Assembly (NCBI GenBank): GCA_033002965.1
Contig: JAURVB010007270.1
Span: forward strand, 1-64,000
Length of the DNA stretch: 64,000 nt
Source of the DNA: Piper betle
Taxonomy: Eukaryota; Streptophyta; Magnoliopsida; Piperales; Piperaceae
Direction: 5' to 3'
Part shown: positions 38,727 to 51,366 of the stretch, in pieces
Layout of the letters: every line of letters starts with the position of its first letter
Position numbering within the stretch: the first letter of the stretch is position 1
Made by a program: the position numbers and the translations under genes
Notes under the pieces: model-generated
Database searches by the model: none
Seen by the model: the letters and a program-made list of their open reading frames with translations, nothing else
What the model was told of the DNA's origin: nothing

Positions 38727-40238
38727 GTTCTTTTTCCCCTGCGTCGCACAAACTACTTGGGAGGCGTTTAAAATGGCAGAGTAGGCTGCGTATTAGCCGG
38801 AGAAAAAGCTCACAACAAGATTGCAGAGAAGATAGCCAAGGCAATAAGGGATGGACAATTTTAGATTCAGATTGAGATTAATAAAGAGCAAGGTCAAGGT
38901 CTGATTAAATGGTGGGGGTAGAGAGTTGGTTGGTAGTTCACGAACAGGTTGCTATGGAGAATTATGAAAGGTGGCCGTCGGTTTGTGGAAGGACTAGATG
39001 TTATCCGGCTACTCCCTCTGACTCTATTTATTTCATGTCGTTGCAGCCTTTTACATATATATATATATATATATATATTCTACTTGTGTTATCGTTTACA
39101 CAAGATTTTGCACTTAGTTTCACCTCGGCATCTAGTTGTATATACTTAAATCCCTCCTATTTCATGCTAGCTGTTCGATCAGACTCAAAACCGTAACGAG
39201 GCAAGGGCCCTTGCAAAACATGAGTTTGAAATATTTTTTAAATAAAAAAATTGAATATATATGCATAAAAATTAATTAACAAATTTTAACATAATAAAAA
39301 ATTGCAATTAGACAAATTATACCTAAAAAGTTCCCTAAGAATAATCAAAAAGAAAATCCTAAACTAACCATTTAAAAGTTATAATTAACAGCATCGAAAC
39401 CTCATTGTTTTCTTAAAAACAATTTCTATAGCATGAGTTTCATAGTATAGAATGGAGAATTGTTACTATAAGGAAGATTTTTTATTAGGAATAGGAGAGT
39501 TTTTACAAAGAATAATGATACAAATGATTTTTTTAATAGAAATAGAAATAATTAGGATTAATATGTTCATTTTTAATTGATATTAATAAAAAAAACTTTA
39601 TTAATAAGAATCTAGACTCGACATACACTGTGGATGCGGGCTCAAAGTTAAACCTTAGCTAAGAAGCCTTTACAATTTACGATATAGTTGGCGAGTACAA
39701 AAATTGAGCTTAGAGCAACTTAAACTCAACTTGGAGTGAATACGGGCTGAAGAAAACATGAGCGAAGTTAAATTTACCTCAGCGTCCACTTTCGTTGTAA
39801 ATCTTGTTGTTTCTAATTGGTGATTAGTTGTTTGATACGCCCGACTTACACCTCAATTTTGCATGAGATGTGTTCAAAATTAAATCTTTTATAAATAAAT
39901 TTCTTCTGGTTCATAGATTTTTATATAACTAAAGTTTTAAGTAAGAAAAAGTGGAAAAAAGAGCTATCCAGCAATATTTTCTAAACCTCAAACACAATAA
40001 AAAAACCAAAAATACACAAGGCTAAAGACTTGAATAAAATTACACCCTAATTGGGATTAGTTTGATAAAAAAAATTAAATATTTGTGAGGCTTTTGTCTT
40101 CTCTGAACTATGTGCATGGGATATCTTTGCTTGGCTCCCTCTTTTTCCAAAAAATAGCTTGACACTTTACCTTACAACATTGCTTCTTCCCTTTAGCTTA
40201 GTAAGTGGTTCTCTTCACCACATAAGACCGAAACGAGT
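38727..40238. other. Upstream of the dehydrogenase gene, no other gene seen
   Basis: The first ~200 bases should hold the promoter and 5' leader of the minus-strand gene; no convincing TATA box was found. A (TA)n run occupies about 39056-39079. The rest is AT-rich without supported coding. Confidence 0.4.
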
Positions 40239-40243
40239 TCACT

Positions 40244-40541
40244 TGTAACACCCCGATTTAGTTCACCCACAAATCAACCCAAAAATGTTATCCACGACCG
40301 AATCATTCACTAATCTACTTAATTCGGTTAAGCTGACCCAGATCTAACCTCGGCATCTCAATATGGTGATGTAAGCATTTAATGCATGGATGAGATGCTT
40401 AGGTTCTAACATTGTTCTAGATACATGCTATGATATACAATCATATATAAAATAAACCAAACAAATGAAAAGTTTGAAAAAAATAATTATTTTAAAACAA
40501 AATTGAATAGCCTTCTTAAAAGTGCAATAGGGATCACCCTG

Positions 40542-40580
<39 letters not shown>

Positions 40581-42606
40581 ACAGAAAACACAACCAAAAC
40601 ATGACATTGTCCCTCTACATTTCAATTATCATCACTTTTGATCTTTTGAGCTGAGTCTAGATTCCATTGTCAGTCTATTCATTTTTATTCACAATTTTCA
40701 ATCACATGCAAAACATTTTATCAATTCACATAAATGACATTCAAGTTGCATCATTCAAAACAATTCAACATTCCACCACATCAATTACATTTGGCAGGTA
40801 AATGTTTGTGTAATTACATTGTTGCTCCTCTGTAGTCCCAACAGCGTTCAATCCTCCAAATTCTCACTTACATAGATAATAGAAAAATATTAGTAACAAA
40901 CTTTATAGGTCTAGAAATAATTAATAACAAACTGGCATAGGAGAGCTAACTCTCTTGTTAAATAAAAACATTCTTATTTTTCCTTATAAAATCTCTCATC
41001 AGGAGTTTATTAGGAGTCGTCGACCCCGACTCGACATTGTCCCCTTCTATCTCATCCCATTCTTTAGCAACTTTAAACTATCCCTTGCGCAAGAAAATCA
41101 ATTCTGTTCGTTGGGCCCTTTATACCCTCTGTATCACTCTTGGCCCTAAGTAGAAAGGCTAAATACTCTCAAACATATGCCTTCAATACCCTTTGAAACC
41201 ACAAGTCTAGACATGCGTTGTATTGCAATACCTGTAAACCTCCACACTTCTCCGGGTTTGAAGAACCAAATCCAAAGCCCGCTTTGACTAACACGCGCCC
41301 TCATGCATAGTAAGGTTATAGGTTTTCCCTTGTCTCACATCTCACTGAAAACTCAAGAAAACTACATGTACATAGGCCTGGGTAGGGATTGTAATATAAT
41401 AAGCCCAATGACATCATGATCTCAATTTGAGCTTCGAAAACAAACTCGAGGGATCTCATCCTTGACGGTGATTAATCTCAAAATTTTGTGCAACCAAATG
41501 TCCCATGTGGAGTGACATACAATAAAACCACCACTCGACACGTCGACTTACCTGTTAAAAATAAGGCACAATAGAGTATAGAAGTCAAACTAGGAGTGAG
41601 TCTTAAATAAACCTAGTAGAATCTCCAATCGTGTCTACGTATCTAGGTGGTCAGCTCTTACTCTATACCTATACATCAAAACTAAAAGCTAACGCCTGCT
41701 ATGATGGATTCACACATCCCATTGCACATACACGCATCTAGGCACACATCAAATCCAATTACACATCAATCCATATCAGATTATCGAAGCTATGTTGCAC
41801 TTAATTAACATTACATGCTTAATTTACTTAATTAGTTCCTTAGCATTCATTTTAATAGAATTCAATCAATCAATGATCACCGGCGGCAGTGTTGAGGCTA
41901 CCAGTGACGGTGATAAGCTGTCTGATTGGCCCTTGCCAGCCTTGGCGGTGGCCCTAAGTATGGAGAAAAGGTTAGGGGTCCAAGGGGAGGGCGTCAGTGG
42001 CGCGGTGGCTGCGTAGCAACACAGACAACTGCTAATTGGTGCCAGGACGCACGGGACTAGAGTGCGGTGTCCAGGCATTGTGCAGGTCTGACACGATGCT
42101 TGCGGAAGACACAAAAACGACTCGGTGGTGGCCGGTGGTGTTGATCGGCAGTGGTGTGGCGGTCGGAGGTGGGCATCGACGATAAGGAGGAGGCAGCGTC
42201 AGGGTTTAGGAAGGGAGAAAGGGTCGGGGAGAAGTTCGGTGGCAATCTTCTAAATAAAAGTTGACTTGACTCCGACTTGAGTTAAAACTAATAACTCATA
42301 ATAAATTCTAAAAAATTCCATAAAAAGAGAAGAAAATCTCATAAAATATAAAATGTCCCATACTATCAAAATGACATGTTCTATGACTAATAACCCACCC
42401 AAATTACTCTATAAAAAATATACTCAAATATATGAAAAAATAATTGCATACTGTCATATACTATGACAACTCATTTCTGATTATCTTTTTTGACATTATT
42501 ATTATATGCTCAAGTACACTTGACCTATATCGCTTATAATGCACGACTAGTCTTGACTCAACTAGTTTGCTAATGTAAAACTTTGACTCAAGTCACGAGT
42601 TTTACA
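40244..42606 (-). mobile_element. Complete solo LTR, family A-related
   Basis: It starts TGTAACACCCCGATTT at 40244 and ends CACGAGTTTTACA at 42606, and is flanked by the perfect 5-bp duplication TCACT (40239-40243 and 42607-42611). Its contents follow the family A LTR order in reverse orientation: a CCTATACATC acceptor-like site near 41670 and a GC-rich block at 41880-42240. A (TA)n run sits at 40541-40577. Absence of any internal region with an intact duplication shows LTR-LTR recombination. Confidence 0.92.
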
Positions 42607-42611
42607 TCACT

Positions 42612-43468
42612 CATTCCCAGAAGTTAGAAAAAAATTGATATTATTTCTAGCTAGTTCTTCATATTTGAAAATTATCTTTACCTTCTTCATTCCCAAAGCT
42701 TCGGAATCATCTCAATCCTTATATGCTTCACAAGCTTTTGGTTCTAGGCTTTCAATTGGAATTCCATATCTCGGGCCAGCTTAGCTGTTATAAGAACTTC
42801 TCACTCAAAAAAACTAAGTGAGCAAACTGCCCTTCCTCTAATGACATGGTCTTCATCCTGGCTCTCCACTTCTTAGATTGGGTGAGAAATCAGTAGATCT
42901 ATATATCTGCATTGAGTCTCCCTCATAAGGAAAGGAGGAGTACGCCCGCAACTCTACCAGCTCACTTCAAGTTGCGAGCTTGGATTGCATACATGGAAAA
43001 GCTACGAGGGGAACAAACGGAACAATGAAGATAGGGTGAAGCGCAAAGATGCGTGAGGCAAAAGCATTGCAAATGCTAGTGCACCTTGCTTCCTCGTCAT
43101 TACCTCCTGCTCCATGCATCTATCTACATAAATCAAGCATGCACCTTGCATGAAAAAAAAATGATTTAATCATACCAGTACCATCAGTGGAAGCAAAGGC
43201 ATTAAGGGCAAGGGCACAACCACCTGAGGCGGGAGTGTCTGACGAAGTACACACATAGACAGAGGTTACAATAGTGGCATAGCTTGTAATAGGGCCGGTT
43301 CATTTTTTTCTAAGGCATATCATCAATTCAAATGGAATTATCAAATTATTCGACATATTTAACTTATATGAATAATAATTTATTTATGATATTCTTTATG
43401 AAATATCTAATACATATTATATCTTCCCTTTCTTCATACAAAATAAAAATATTATATATATATATATA
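42612..43468. other. Unassigned sequence, possible old coding remnant
   Basis: Composition is more balanced than the surroundings. The minus strand has short codon-like stretches, but no frame extends and no family is recognised. It is the continuation of the sequence interrupted by the solo LTR. Confidence 0.3.
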
Positions 43469-43473
43469 TATAT

Positions 43474-43748
43474 TGTCTGGACGCGGGATTGTCCGCCCTT
43501 ACTCAACAATTGGACTTGATTTTTTATACATGTTGAGAGCCCTTTTGTTTCATCCTTACCAGCATGTAAACATGGCCGGTTCAATTTTTTCATAAATTTC
43601 CTCTGGTAGTTTCAGTACAGCAAAGATATCATCCTCTAACTTCTTTTCTAAAAATATCCACCGATAGGTTTGGAACAGCGAAGATCTTATCCTCAGAATC
43701 TCTCAAAATTTATCCACGTGGATGGATAAATTTAAATCTGTGCAAACA
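43474..43748 (-). repeat. Tat element 3' LTR
   Basis: 275 bp, starting TGTCTGGACGCGGG and ending CTGTGCAAACA on the plus strand. It matches the other LTR at 63119-63392 with many substitutions, so the insertion is old. Just inside lies the purine tract GGGGAGGGGAGTTGA (minus strand, 43763-43749), the plus-strand primer. Confidence 0.88.
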
Positions 43749-44220
43749 TCAACTCCCCTCCCCGGTTTGGTGGATATCTTTGAAGAGTAGCGACCAAACC
43801 GTTTGAGTTATATTTGTGCCGCCGCAATATAAATTTGTTATTTTTCTTCTTAGAGCTATCTTTTTATTTTTTCACCATCTAAGACTCTTCACCTTTCTCA
43901 TGATTTCTTCCTGATACATTATGGTGGGCGACAGTTCTCTATGGTAGCTGCTTCTTTTTCTTTTTTTTGCTATGATAAATTTAAATCTATGCAAACATTA
44001 ATTTCCTCCCCGGTTTAGTAGATATCTTTGAAGAGTAGCAACCAAACCGTTTGAGTTATCTTTGCGCCGCTACAATATAAATTTGTTATTTTTTCTTCTT
44101 AGAGCTGTCTTTTATTTTTCCACCATCTAAGACTCTTCACCTTTCTCATGATTTCTTCGTGATACATCATGGTGGGTGAGAGTTCTCTAAGGTAGTTGCA
44201 TTCTTTTTCTTTTTGCTATG
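43725..44220. repeat. Two-unit tandem duplication (249 and 247 bp)
   Basis: Units 43725-43973 and 43974-44220 both begin GATAAATTTAAATCT and end TTTTGCTATG. Each unit carries the last ~24 bases of the LTR, the polypurine tract and about 220 bases of internal sequence, so the LTR-PPT junction exists twice. Confidence 0.9.
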
Positions 44221-44371
44221 TACAGTGTACATCAATCCATTTGTGCACCATTCATGCTTCATTCGAAAGGGTGTGACCTCCTATCATAGGGTCTCCCAAA
44301 TTTTTAAGTATTTTGCATTAACTTAGAACAAGGAATCTCCATCAATTATTAACAATTCATAACACCCTTTA

Positions 44372-47248
44372 TGTAACACCCCGTTTCGGCTCGCCCGTGA
44401 ACCGACCCAGAAATGTCAGCAGCGACCGAACCGTTCGCTAATCTACTAGATTCGGTTAAGCCGACCCGGATCTACCCTCGGCGTCTCAAGATGGAGATGC
44501 AAATATGAAATGCATGCATGGGAACAATTGGATTCTAACGGAGTCCTACATGCATGTCATGACGTGCAAGCAAAGACAAGACAAAACAATAAATGAGAAA
44601 CCAAAAGAAAATATATGCTACTACGGAAAAATGGACAAAGTTTCCCCTAAAAGTGCAATAGGGGCCAACCTGTCCACAACAAGGGTATATAAATATTTTA
44701 TCAAAATACGATAAAACATAACAATCTACCATGGCATTCAATCACTATCTCATTCATTTTCACCTGAGCCGAGTCTGAACTCCAAGGCTCCCTGCTCATT
44801 CACATCTATCCGTTCATTTCATAACAGGCAATTCATCAAGACAAAAACATTCTAATAATCATTCACACAGCATTAAACAACCATCATTATACATTACACG
44901 TGGCAGGTACATGTGTGCGTGGTTCCGTGCTGCTCCTTCCGCAGTCCCGACAGCTTTCATCGCTCGCATTCCTCACCTACATATATATAGAAAAACCGTC
45001 AGTAACGAGTGTTACCGGCCCGAAAAATAACTAATATCAATCTGGCACAGGAGAGCAAACTCTCCTGTTGAATGAAAACCATATACTTCCTCAAGAACTC
45101 TCATCAGGGCACATATTGGAGCCGTCGCTATCGGGCCGTCGCCCTCGAGTCGACAGCGTCCCCCTTTCTTTCTCATTCTCATACCTTGGCCATTTCTCTA
45201 TCGCTTCTCGCATCAAATCTCATTCCTTTTCGCCCTCTGCACCTTCCATATTACTCCTGGCCTTGAGCACAAAGGCCGAGCACTCTCAGGCAGTCGCCTT
45301 TAGTGCCCTTTGAACCACAAGTCTAGACATGCGCTGCATTGCAGTACCCGTAAACCTCCACACTTCTCCGGGTTTGAGGAACTCAAAGGTGGAGTTGTCT
45401 GGATCCTTCGGGAACGAAGTGGGTTCTCCCCAGCTCCAGAGCCCGCTCTTCCGAGCACACGCCCCATCTGAAGGCGTGGCCGTCAGTAACCCTCATTCCA
45501 TCTCTCACCAAAAATGTGAAAACTATATATATATAGGCCTGGGTTGGGATTTATACAATAGGCCCGAAGGCATCGTGAGCTGGATCTGAAGTTCGAAAAC
45601 AAACTCGAGGGATCTCATCCTCGAGGGTTATTAATCCGAAAAAGAACCGTTGGCTAAATGGCCCGAGTTAAGTGGGATCCGATAAAATGCCACTTAACTC
45701 GTCCTGCACATGATAAATCAAATACACAATAGAGTAGCGTAAAACAGAGAACGAGTCCTAAACGGACCTGGTAGAAGCTTCAAATGGGTCCACGCGCCTA
45801 GGCGGCGAGCTCCTACACCGTACCTACACAATCAAGCTAAAAACTAACGCCCGCATGATGAATCACACATCCTATAGCATGCACACACAATCAACACAAT
45901 CACGCATCAATCAACACACATCAACCTATATCAATTCTAGCAAGTCTACTTAGGCTAGTTTGCATTAGATCATGATCATTACCTAGTTACCCTAATTAGT
46001 TTCTTAGCCTCCATTTTTAACACCACTCAATCAAACAAATTTCATATTTTATCCTTAATCAAATCTACATTTATATATATTATTATAACACACAATTCAC
46101 CAATCCTAGCATGCAATTCTAATAATCAATACTTTCAAATAATTAAGTTAAAATAAATTATACCTCGCGTCGTCGAAAATCGGCGACGGCTAGGGTTTCC
46201 GTTTCGTGGCTCGAAACTCGAATTCGGCACCTAGCGGCGTCCGAAGTCCGATCAGATTGGACCGAGTGTGTTCGGCGGATGATCCGCCGAATTTCCCACG
46301 AATCCACTTTTCCGGCGGTTTCCGGCGGATTCTAGTGGTTTTCCGGCGATGTTTCGGGATGGGGCAATCAGGGGGTCTATCGGCACCAGCTCGACAAGCT
46401 TGGTCCAATGGTGGTGTCAAACAGGGTAGCCGGGGCGGCGATGGCTGTCGGTGACGGCGTCAAAAACGGGTGACGGCCGCGGCGTGGTCCGATCGGGGCT
46501 ACGGCCGACCTCGACGGCGGTCGGGATGATGGGGGAAACGTTGGCGACGGTGAGGGGGTGATCGTCGGGGTCACAGCGGCGGCAGTACGGCCCGGACGGT
46601 GGCGAATCGATGAGGGAGGGTATCACGGCTTGTGGGGCGATTCCGGCGTCGTGGTAGCGAGACGGTGGCCAGGGTGGGTCGTGGCGGCACGGCGCAACGG
46701 CAGGGCGGCGTTGATCGGCGGCGTGCGTCGATCGGCGGCAGCGGCGACGAGCACAAGGCGGCGAGGGTTTTGGGAGGGTAGGTGTCGGGAGGGAGAAAAA
46801 TACCCTGAATGGGAAACTCGTAAATATAGTATTGACTCGATTCCTACTCGAGTCAAAATAATAACTAGTTCGCAATAAATTCTAAAAAAATCTAGAAAAA
46901 TATGTGAAAAATCCCGTAAAATCAAACAAACACAGCAACATCCAAATGATATGTTCTATAACTAATAACCCACCCAAACTCCCTATATCGCATCCTAATT
47001 TGTCATTCGGCCCTAAAAATATTCTACGATCAAATAAAAATAACAATCAATACTGCATACCTCCATATACTTGATAACCCATTTTTCATCATCTTTTTGA
47101 CGTTATCATCGTATACTTGAGCATACATGACCCTCATCGCTCATAACTCACAGCTGGCCTCAACTCAGCTCGTGGTCCATGAAGCTGACTCGACTCGAAC
47201 CGACTAGTTCGCTCCCATAAAACTCTGACTCGAGTCACGGGTTTTACA
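44372..47248 (-). repeat. Tekay 3' LTR
   Basis: 2877 bp. It contains the GC-rich block (about 46180-46800), the donor-like site at 46163 and the acceptor-like site at 45824 (minus strand). It retains about 95 bp near 46850-46945 that the 5' LTR has lost. Confidence 0.93.
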
Positions 47249-47378
47249 ACCTTCCCTCCTTAGAAAAATTTCGTCCTCGAAATTTTAACCAAGGAAGTTT
47301 CAACCATGTTCCTCATCTAAATGTAAGTGTTGGCGTAGTACTTGGTTGTGACGCTGGTTGCTCGAACAACTCCGGGTA

Positions 47379-48803
47379 TCACTTCCTCATCTCATCTTCT
47401 CGTTCCCACGTAGCTTCCTCAACTCCTCGTCGGGTCCATTGCACTCGCACTAGGGGAACTTCTTTTCTTCGAAGAATCTTCACTCTTCGGTCCACGATTT
47501 GGACTGCATCTTCTGGGTACGTCAGGTCCGGTTGCAGCTCTACCTCTTTGAAGCTGACAACATGAGAGTTGTCAGGGTGATACTTCTTCAACATTGACAC
47601 GTGGAAGACATCATGCACAGCTGATAGGTGAGGAGGCAATGCTAGCCTATATGCCACTGGTCCAATGTGCTCAATCACGTCAAAGGGTCCAATATAGCGC
47701 GGACTGAGTTTCCCTCGCGTCCCGAATCTCGTGTTTCCCTTAGTCGGAGAGACCTTCAGGAGAACGTGATCTCCTAACGCGAAATGAACCTCACGTCTGC
47801 GCTGATCTGCGTAACTCTTTTGTCTATCTTGAGCTGACCTCATTCTTCTTCTAATCCTCATTACCACCTCTTGTGTCTGCTGGATCATTTCTGGCCCAAC
47901 TACTACTGGTTCGCTGCCCTGCACCCAACACACTGGGGATCTGCATGGTCTGCCGTACAGTGCTTCGAACGGTGCCATTCCAATCGTGGCCTAGTAGCTG
48001 TTGTTGTAGGAGAATTCCACCAGAGGTAGGTGTTCTTCCCAACTCCCTCTCGAAATCCAGGATACATGCGCGACAGCAAGTCTTCCAGGGTCTGTATGGT
48101 TCTTTCCGTCTGTCCGTCTGTTTGAGGATGGAAAGCTGTGCTGAATCTCGATTCTGTGCCCATAGCTGCCTGAAAGGCCTTCCAAAATCGCGATGTGAAC
48201 CTCGGATCCCTGTCTGATATGATCTCCCGTGGTACGCCGTGTAACCTGACTATCTGATCTCTGTACAGCGTAGCCAATGTGGTCAGTGGGTAATCCATCC
48301 TGATCGGTATGAAGTGTACGCTCTTTGTAAGTCGATCTACTATGACCCATATCGCATCCTTCTGTTGGCGGGTCTTAGGTAAACCAACTACAAAGTCGTA
48401 AGCTATACTCTCCCACTTCCACTCTGGGGTTTCCAACGGTTGTAGCATTCCACCTGGACGTACATGCTCGGCTTTCACTTGCTGGCATACCAAACATCTA
48501 GCCACTGTATCGTATACTTCTTTCTTCATTCCTGGCCACCAATAGGTTCGTCGGACATCGTGATACATCTTCACTCCACCTGGGTGTACTGAGCATCTCG
48601 ACGTGTGAGCTTCGTGAAGAATAGTACTTCGAAGTCCGGGATACTCTGGAACATTAGGCACGAATAGTCGGCCTCTCAATCTGACTAATCCGTCTGTATC
48701 CCTGGCCAATTCCTGATGTGTTCCGTGTTCCAACCACTGCTTCAACTGCGGATCTGCCTCCTGTGCAATCCGAATCTGCTCAAGCACGCTTGGCTGAATC
48801 GTA
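47379..48803 (-). pseudogene. Tekay integrase with C-terminal chromodomain
   Basis: This enzyme would insert element cDNA into chromatin. The zinc-binding part shows HTSRCSVHPG and CLVCQQVKAEH (HHCC). The catalytic Asp residues are in AYDFVVGLP and SDRDPRFTS, and the Glu is in TDGQTERTIQTLED. The GPY/F region reads SPRYIGPFDVIEHIGPVAYR. The last ~60 residues (47379-47570) form a chromodomain of the Tekay type (VQIVDRRVKILRRKEVPLV, WTRR...ATWE), which guides targeting. A TGA at 48806-48808 cuts it from RNase H. A stop follows VEFSYNNSY near 47991, and a frameshift lies nearby. Confidence 0.88.
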
Positions 48804-48805
48804 AG

Positions 48806-49844
48806 TCACGCCATCATCCCAACTAACTGTCTCTGGCTCGTAGTGTGCTCGGTCACTGACAATGCTGCTAATCCTGCGGTGTACAAGAATCCTGGCTTCC
48901 TGCTCAATGCATCGGCTACCACATTCGCTTTGCCCTCATGGTATGCTATGTCGACCTCGTAATCAGCTAACATCTCCAACCATCTCCTCTGTCTGCTATT
49001 CAGATCCTTCTGTGTGAAGATATATTTCAGACTCTGGTGATCAGTTAGAAGTCTGAAAGATGTTCCATATAGATAGTGCCTCCATATTCTGAGAGCGAAT
49101 ATGACTGCAGCAAGCTCTAGGTCATGAGTAGGATAGTTACGCTCATGCACCTTGAGCTGACGAGATGCATAAGCAATAACCTTATCCTTCTGCATCAAAA
49201 CACAACCTAAGCCAATCCCTGAGGCATCAGTATACACTACAAAATCCTCATGTCCCTCAGGCAATGCGAGGATAGGCGCCGAAGTCAACCTCTCCTTTAG
49301 CATCCTGAAACTCCGCTCACATTCGTCTGTCCATATGAACCGTTCCTCTTTCCTAGTCAGTCGCGTCAGAGGGGCTGCTATGGAAGAGAAGTCCTGAATG
49401 AACCGTCTGTAGTATCCAGCCAATCCCAGAAAACTTCGAACCTCCGTAGGTGTCTTCGGTTGTTCCCACTGCACTACTGCCTCTATCTTAGCTGGATCTA
49501 CTGAGATGCCTGATGCTGAGATGATGTGGCCGAGAAAATTCACCTCTGCCAACCAGAAACTGCACTTCAAAAATTTCCCATACAACCTATGCTCTCTCAG
49601 TGTTTGCAACACAATCCTCAGGTGTTGCACATGTTCTTCCCTGGATGAAGAATATACCAGTATGTCATCCACAAAGACGATCACAAATTGGTCCAAGTAC
49701 GGATTGAACACTCTGTTCATCAAGTCCATAAATGTTGTTGGAGCATTGGTCAATCCAAACGGCATGACCAGAAACTTGTAGTGTCCATATCTCGTCCTGA
49801 ACGCAGTCTTCGGGATGTCTTCTGCTCTAATCCTCAGTTGGTAA
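48806..49844 (-). pseudogene. Tekay reverse transcriptase (second part) and RNase H
   Basis: The minus strand continues the RT after the TRIM insertion: [22 protein letters not shown] entry, MPFGLTNAP, then the catalytic FVDD (residues 31-34 counted from the Met at 49765). The thumb follows with NFLGHIIS and [12 protein letters not shown], then RNase H with [12 protein letters not shown], the DLELAAV segment and [11 protein letters not shown]. These would copy RNA to cDNA and remove the RNA. The frame ends at TGA (48806-48808). Confidence 0.9.
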
Positions 49845-50765
49845 TGTGAGATCCCTCAACTTAGTCCCACATCTAATACCTACTGGGAGAAGATCCTGTT
49901 TATAAGTGGGAATGGACTATAGATCTTTAACTTTCAGGGTACCCATTTTAAAGAAATGACTTAGCCCATTACGTTGCACTTTGGGCTGGGTCGTTACAAA
50001 TGAGTATCAGAGCCGACCTGGTTCCGTGTTAGATGGTGGGATGGACTAGGGACGTTGGCTAGGCTGCCGGTCACGGGCCAAAAAGGTCGTGGGCTGGGGT
50101 TAGTAACGGGCCAAGACTAGAAACGTTGGCTAGCGCTGCCGGTCACGGGCCAGAAAGGACGTGGGCTGGGGCTAGCAACGGGCCAAGAATAGGCATTTCG
50201 GGGACGAAATTTCCTAAGGTGGGTGGATTGTGAGATCCCTCAACTTAGTCCCACATCTAATACCTACTGGGAGAAGATCCTGTTTATAAGTGGGAATGGA
50301 CTATAGATCTTTAACTTTCAGGGTACCCATTTTAAAGAAATGACTTAGCCCATTACGTTGCACTTTGGGCTGGGTCGTTACAAATAGTATCAGAGCCGAC
50401 CTAGTTCCGTGTTAGATGGTGGGATAGACTTGGAACATTGGCTAGGCTGCCGGTCACGGGCCAAAAAAGGTCGTAGGCTGGGGTTAGCAACGGGCCAAGA
50501 CTAGAAACGTTGGCTAGGCTGCCGGTCACGGGCCAGAAAGGACGTGGGCTGGGGCTAGCAACGAGCCAAGAATAGGCTTTTCGGGGACGAAATTTCCTAA
50601 GGTGGGTGGATTGTGAGATCCCTCAAGTTATTCCCACATCTAATACCTACTGGGAGAAGATCCTGTTTATAAGTGGGAATGGACTATAGATCTTTAACTT
50701 TCGGGGTACCCATTTTAAAGAAATGACTTAGCCCATTACGTTGCACTTTGGGCTGGGTCGTTATA
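49845..50765 (+). mobile_element. Three-LTR TRIM inside Tekay reverse transcriptase
   Basis: Three 154-bp LTRs (49845-49998, 50229-50382, 50612-50765) alternate with two internal regions (49999-50228 and 50383-50611). LTRs start TGTGAGATCCC and end GTCGTTACA; the last ends GTTATA by one change. Flanks GGTAA (49840-49844) and GGTAG (50766-50770) are the 5-bp target duplication; the interrupted codons show GGTAG was the original. The internal regions open with a slightly altered TGGTATCAGAGC and contain a ~72-bp duplication absent from the copy at 12010. The structure is an LTR-sharing tandem, probably from recombination. Confidence 0.93.
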
Positions 50766-51366
50766 GGTAGTATACTGATCTCAAATCAATCTTTGAAAAG
50801 ACGACTGCTAGGCTTAACTGGTCAAATAAATCATCAATACGAGGAAGGGGGTATCTGTTCTTAACCGTCGCATGGTTTAGCATCCTGTAATCTATGCATA
50901 ACCTCATGCTTCCATCCTTCTTCCTCTCAAATAACACCAGTGCGCCCCAAGGGGAAATGCTTGGTCTGATGAATCCTTGGTCCAACAATATCTGTAGCTG
51001 TTCATTTAGTTCCTTGAGCTCCAGAGGTGCCATCCTATACGGAGCTCTCGAAATTGGGCCTGTGCCAGGCATCAACTCGATGGCAAGATCCACCTCTCTG
51101 TCTGGCGGCAATCCAGTAATCTCCTCAGGAAATACATCTATAAATTCGTAGACCATTGGAATCTCCTCTATACTCGGCTGTTTCCTTGGTCCACTCTGCT
51201 CAGTCAAAACTAACGCTGCCATTATCAGTTCACCGCCTCTGTCCAGTTGTCTCACTGCACTCTGATAGGATATCCATCCTTGCTCCCTGTCTCGGCCCTG
51301 ACCTTGGAAGAAAAAGTAGCGCCTTCCATGGCAGAAAGTCACCGTCTTCCTTCGACAATCTATCAC
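50766..51366 (-). pseudogene. Tekay reverse transcriptase, first part
   Basis: The minus strand reads [81 protein letters not shown] and KIDLRSVYY: the RT fingers and palm with the first catalytic Asp in FSKIDLRS. It stops at the TRIM junction in mid-codon context and resumes at 49844. It is offset by a frameshift from the protease end (around 51366). Confidence 0.9.

Noticed and set aside
44505..44741. Similar short frames repeated at 44505 and 53837
   Set aside because: They recur only because both lie at the same place in the two Tekay LTRs; no protein family is recognisable.
47873..48217. Plus-strand frames opposite Tekay integrase and gag (also 51914-52495)
   Set aside because: They are shadows of the minus-strand pol and gag coding.
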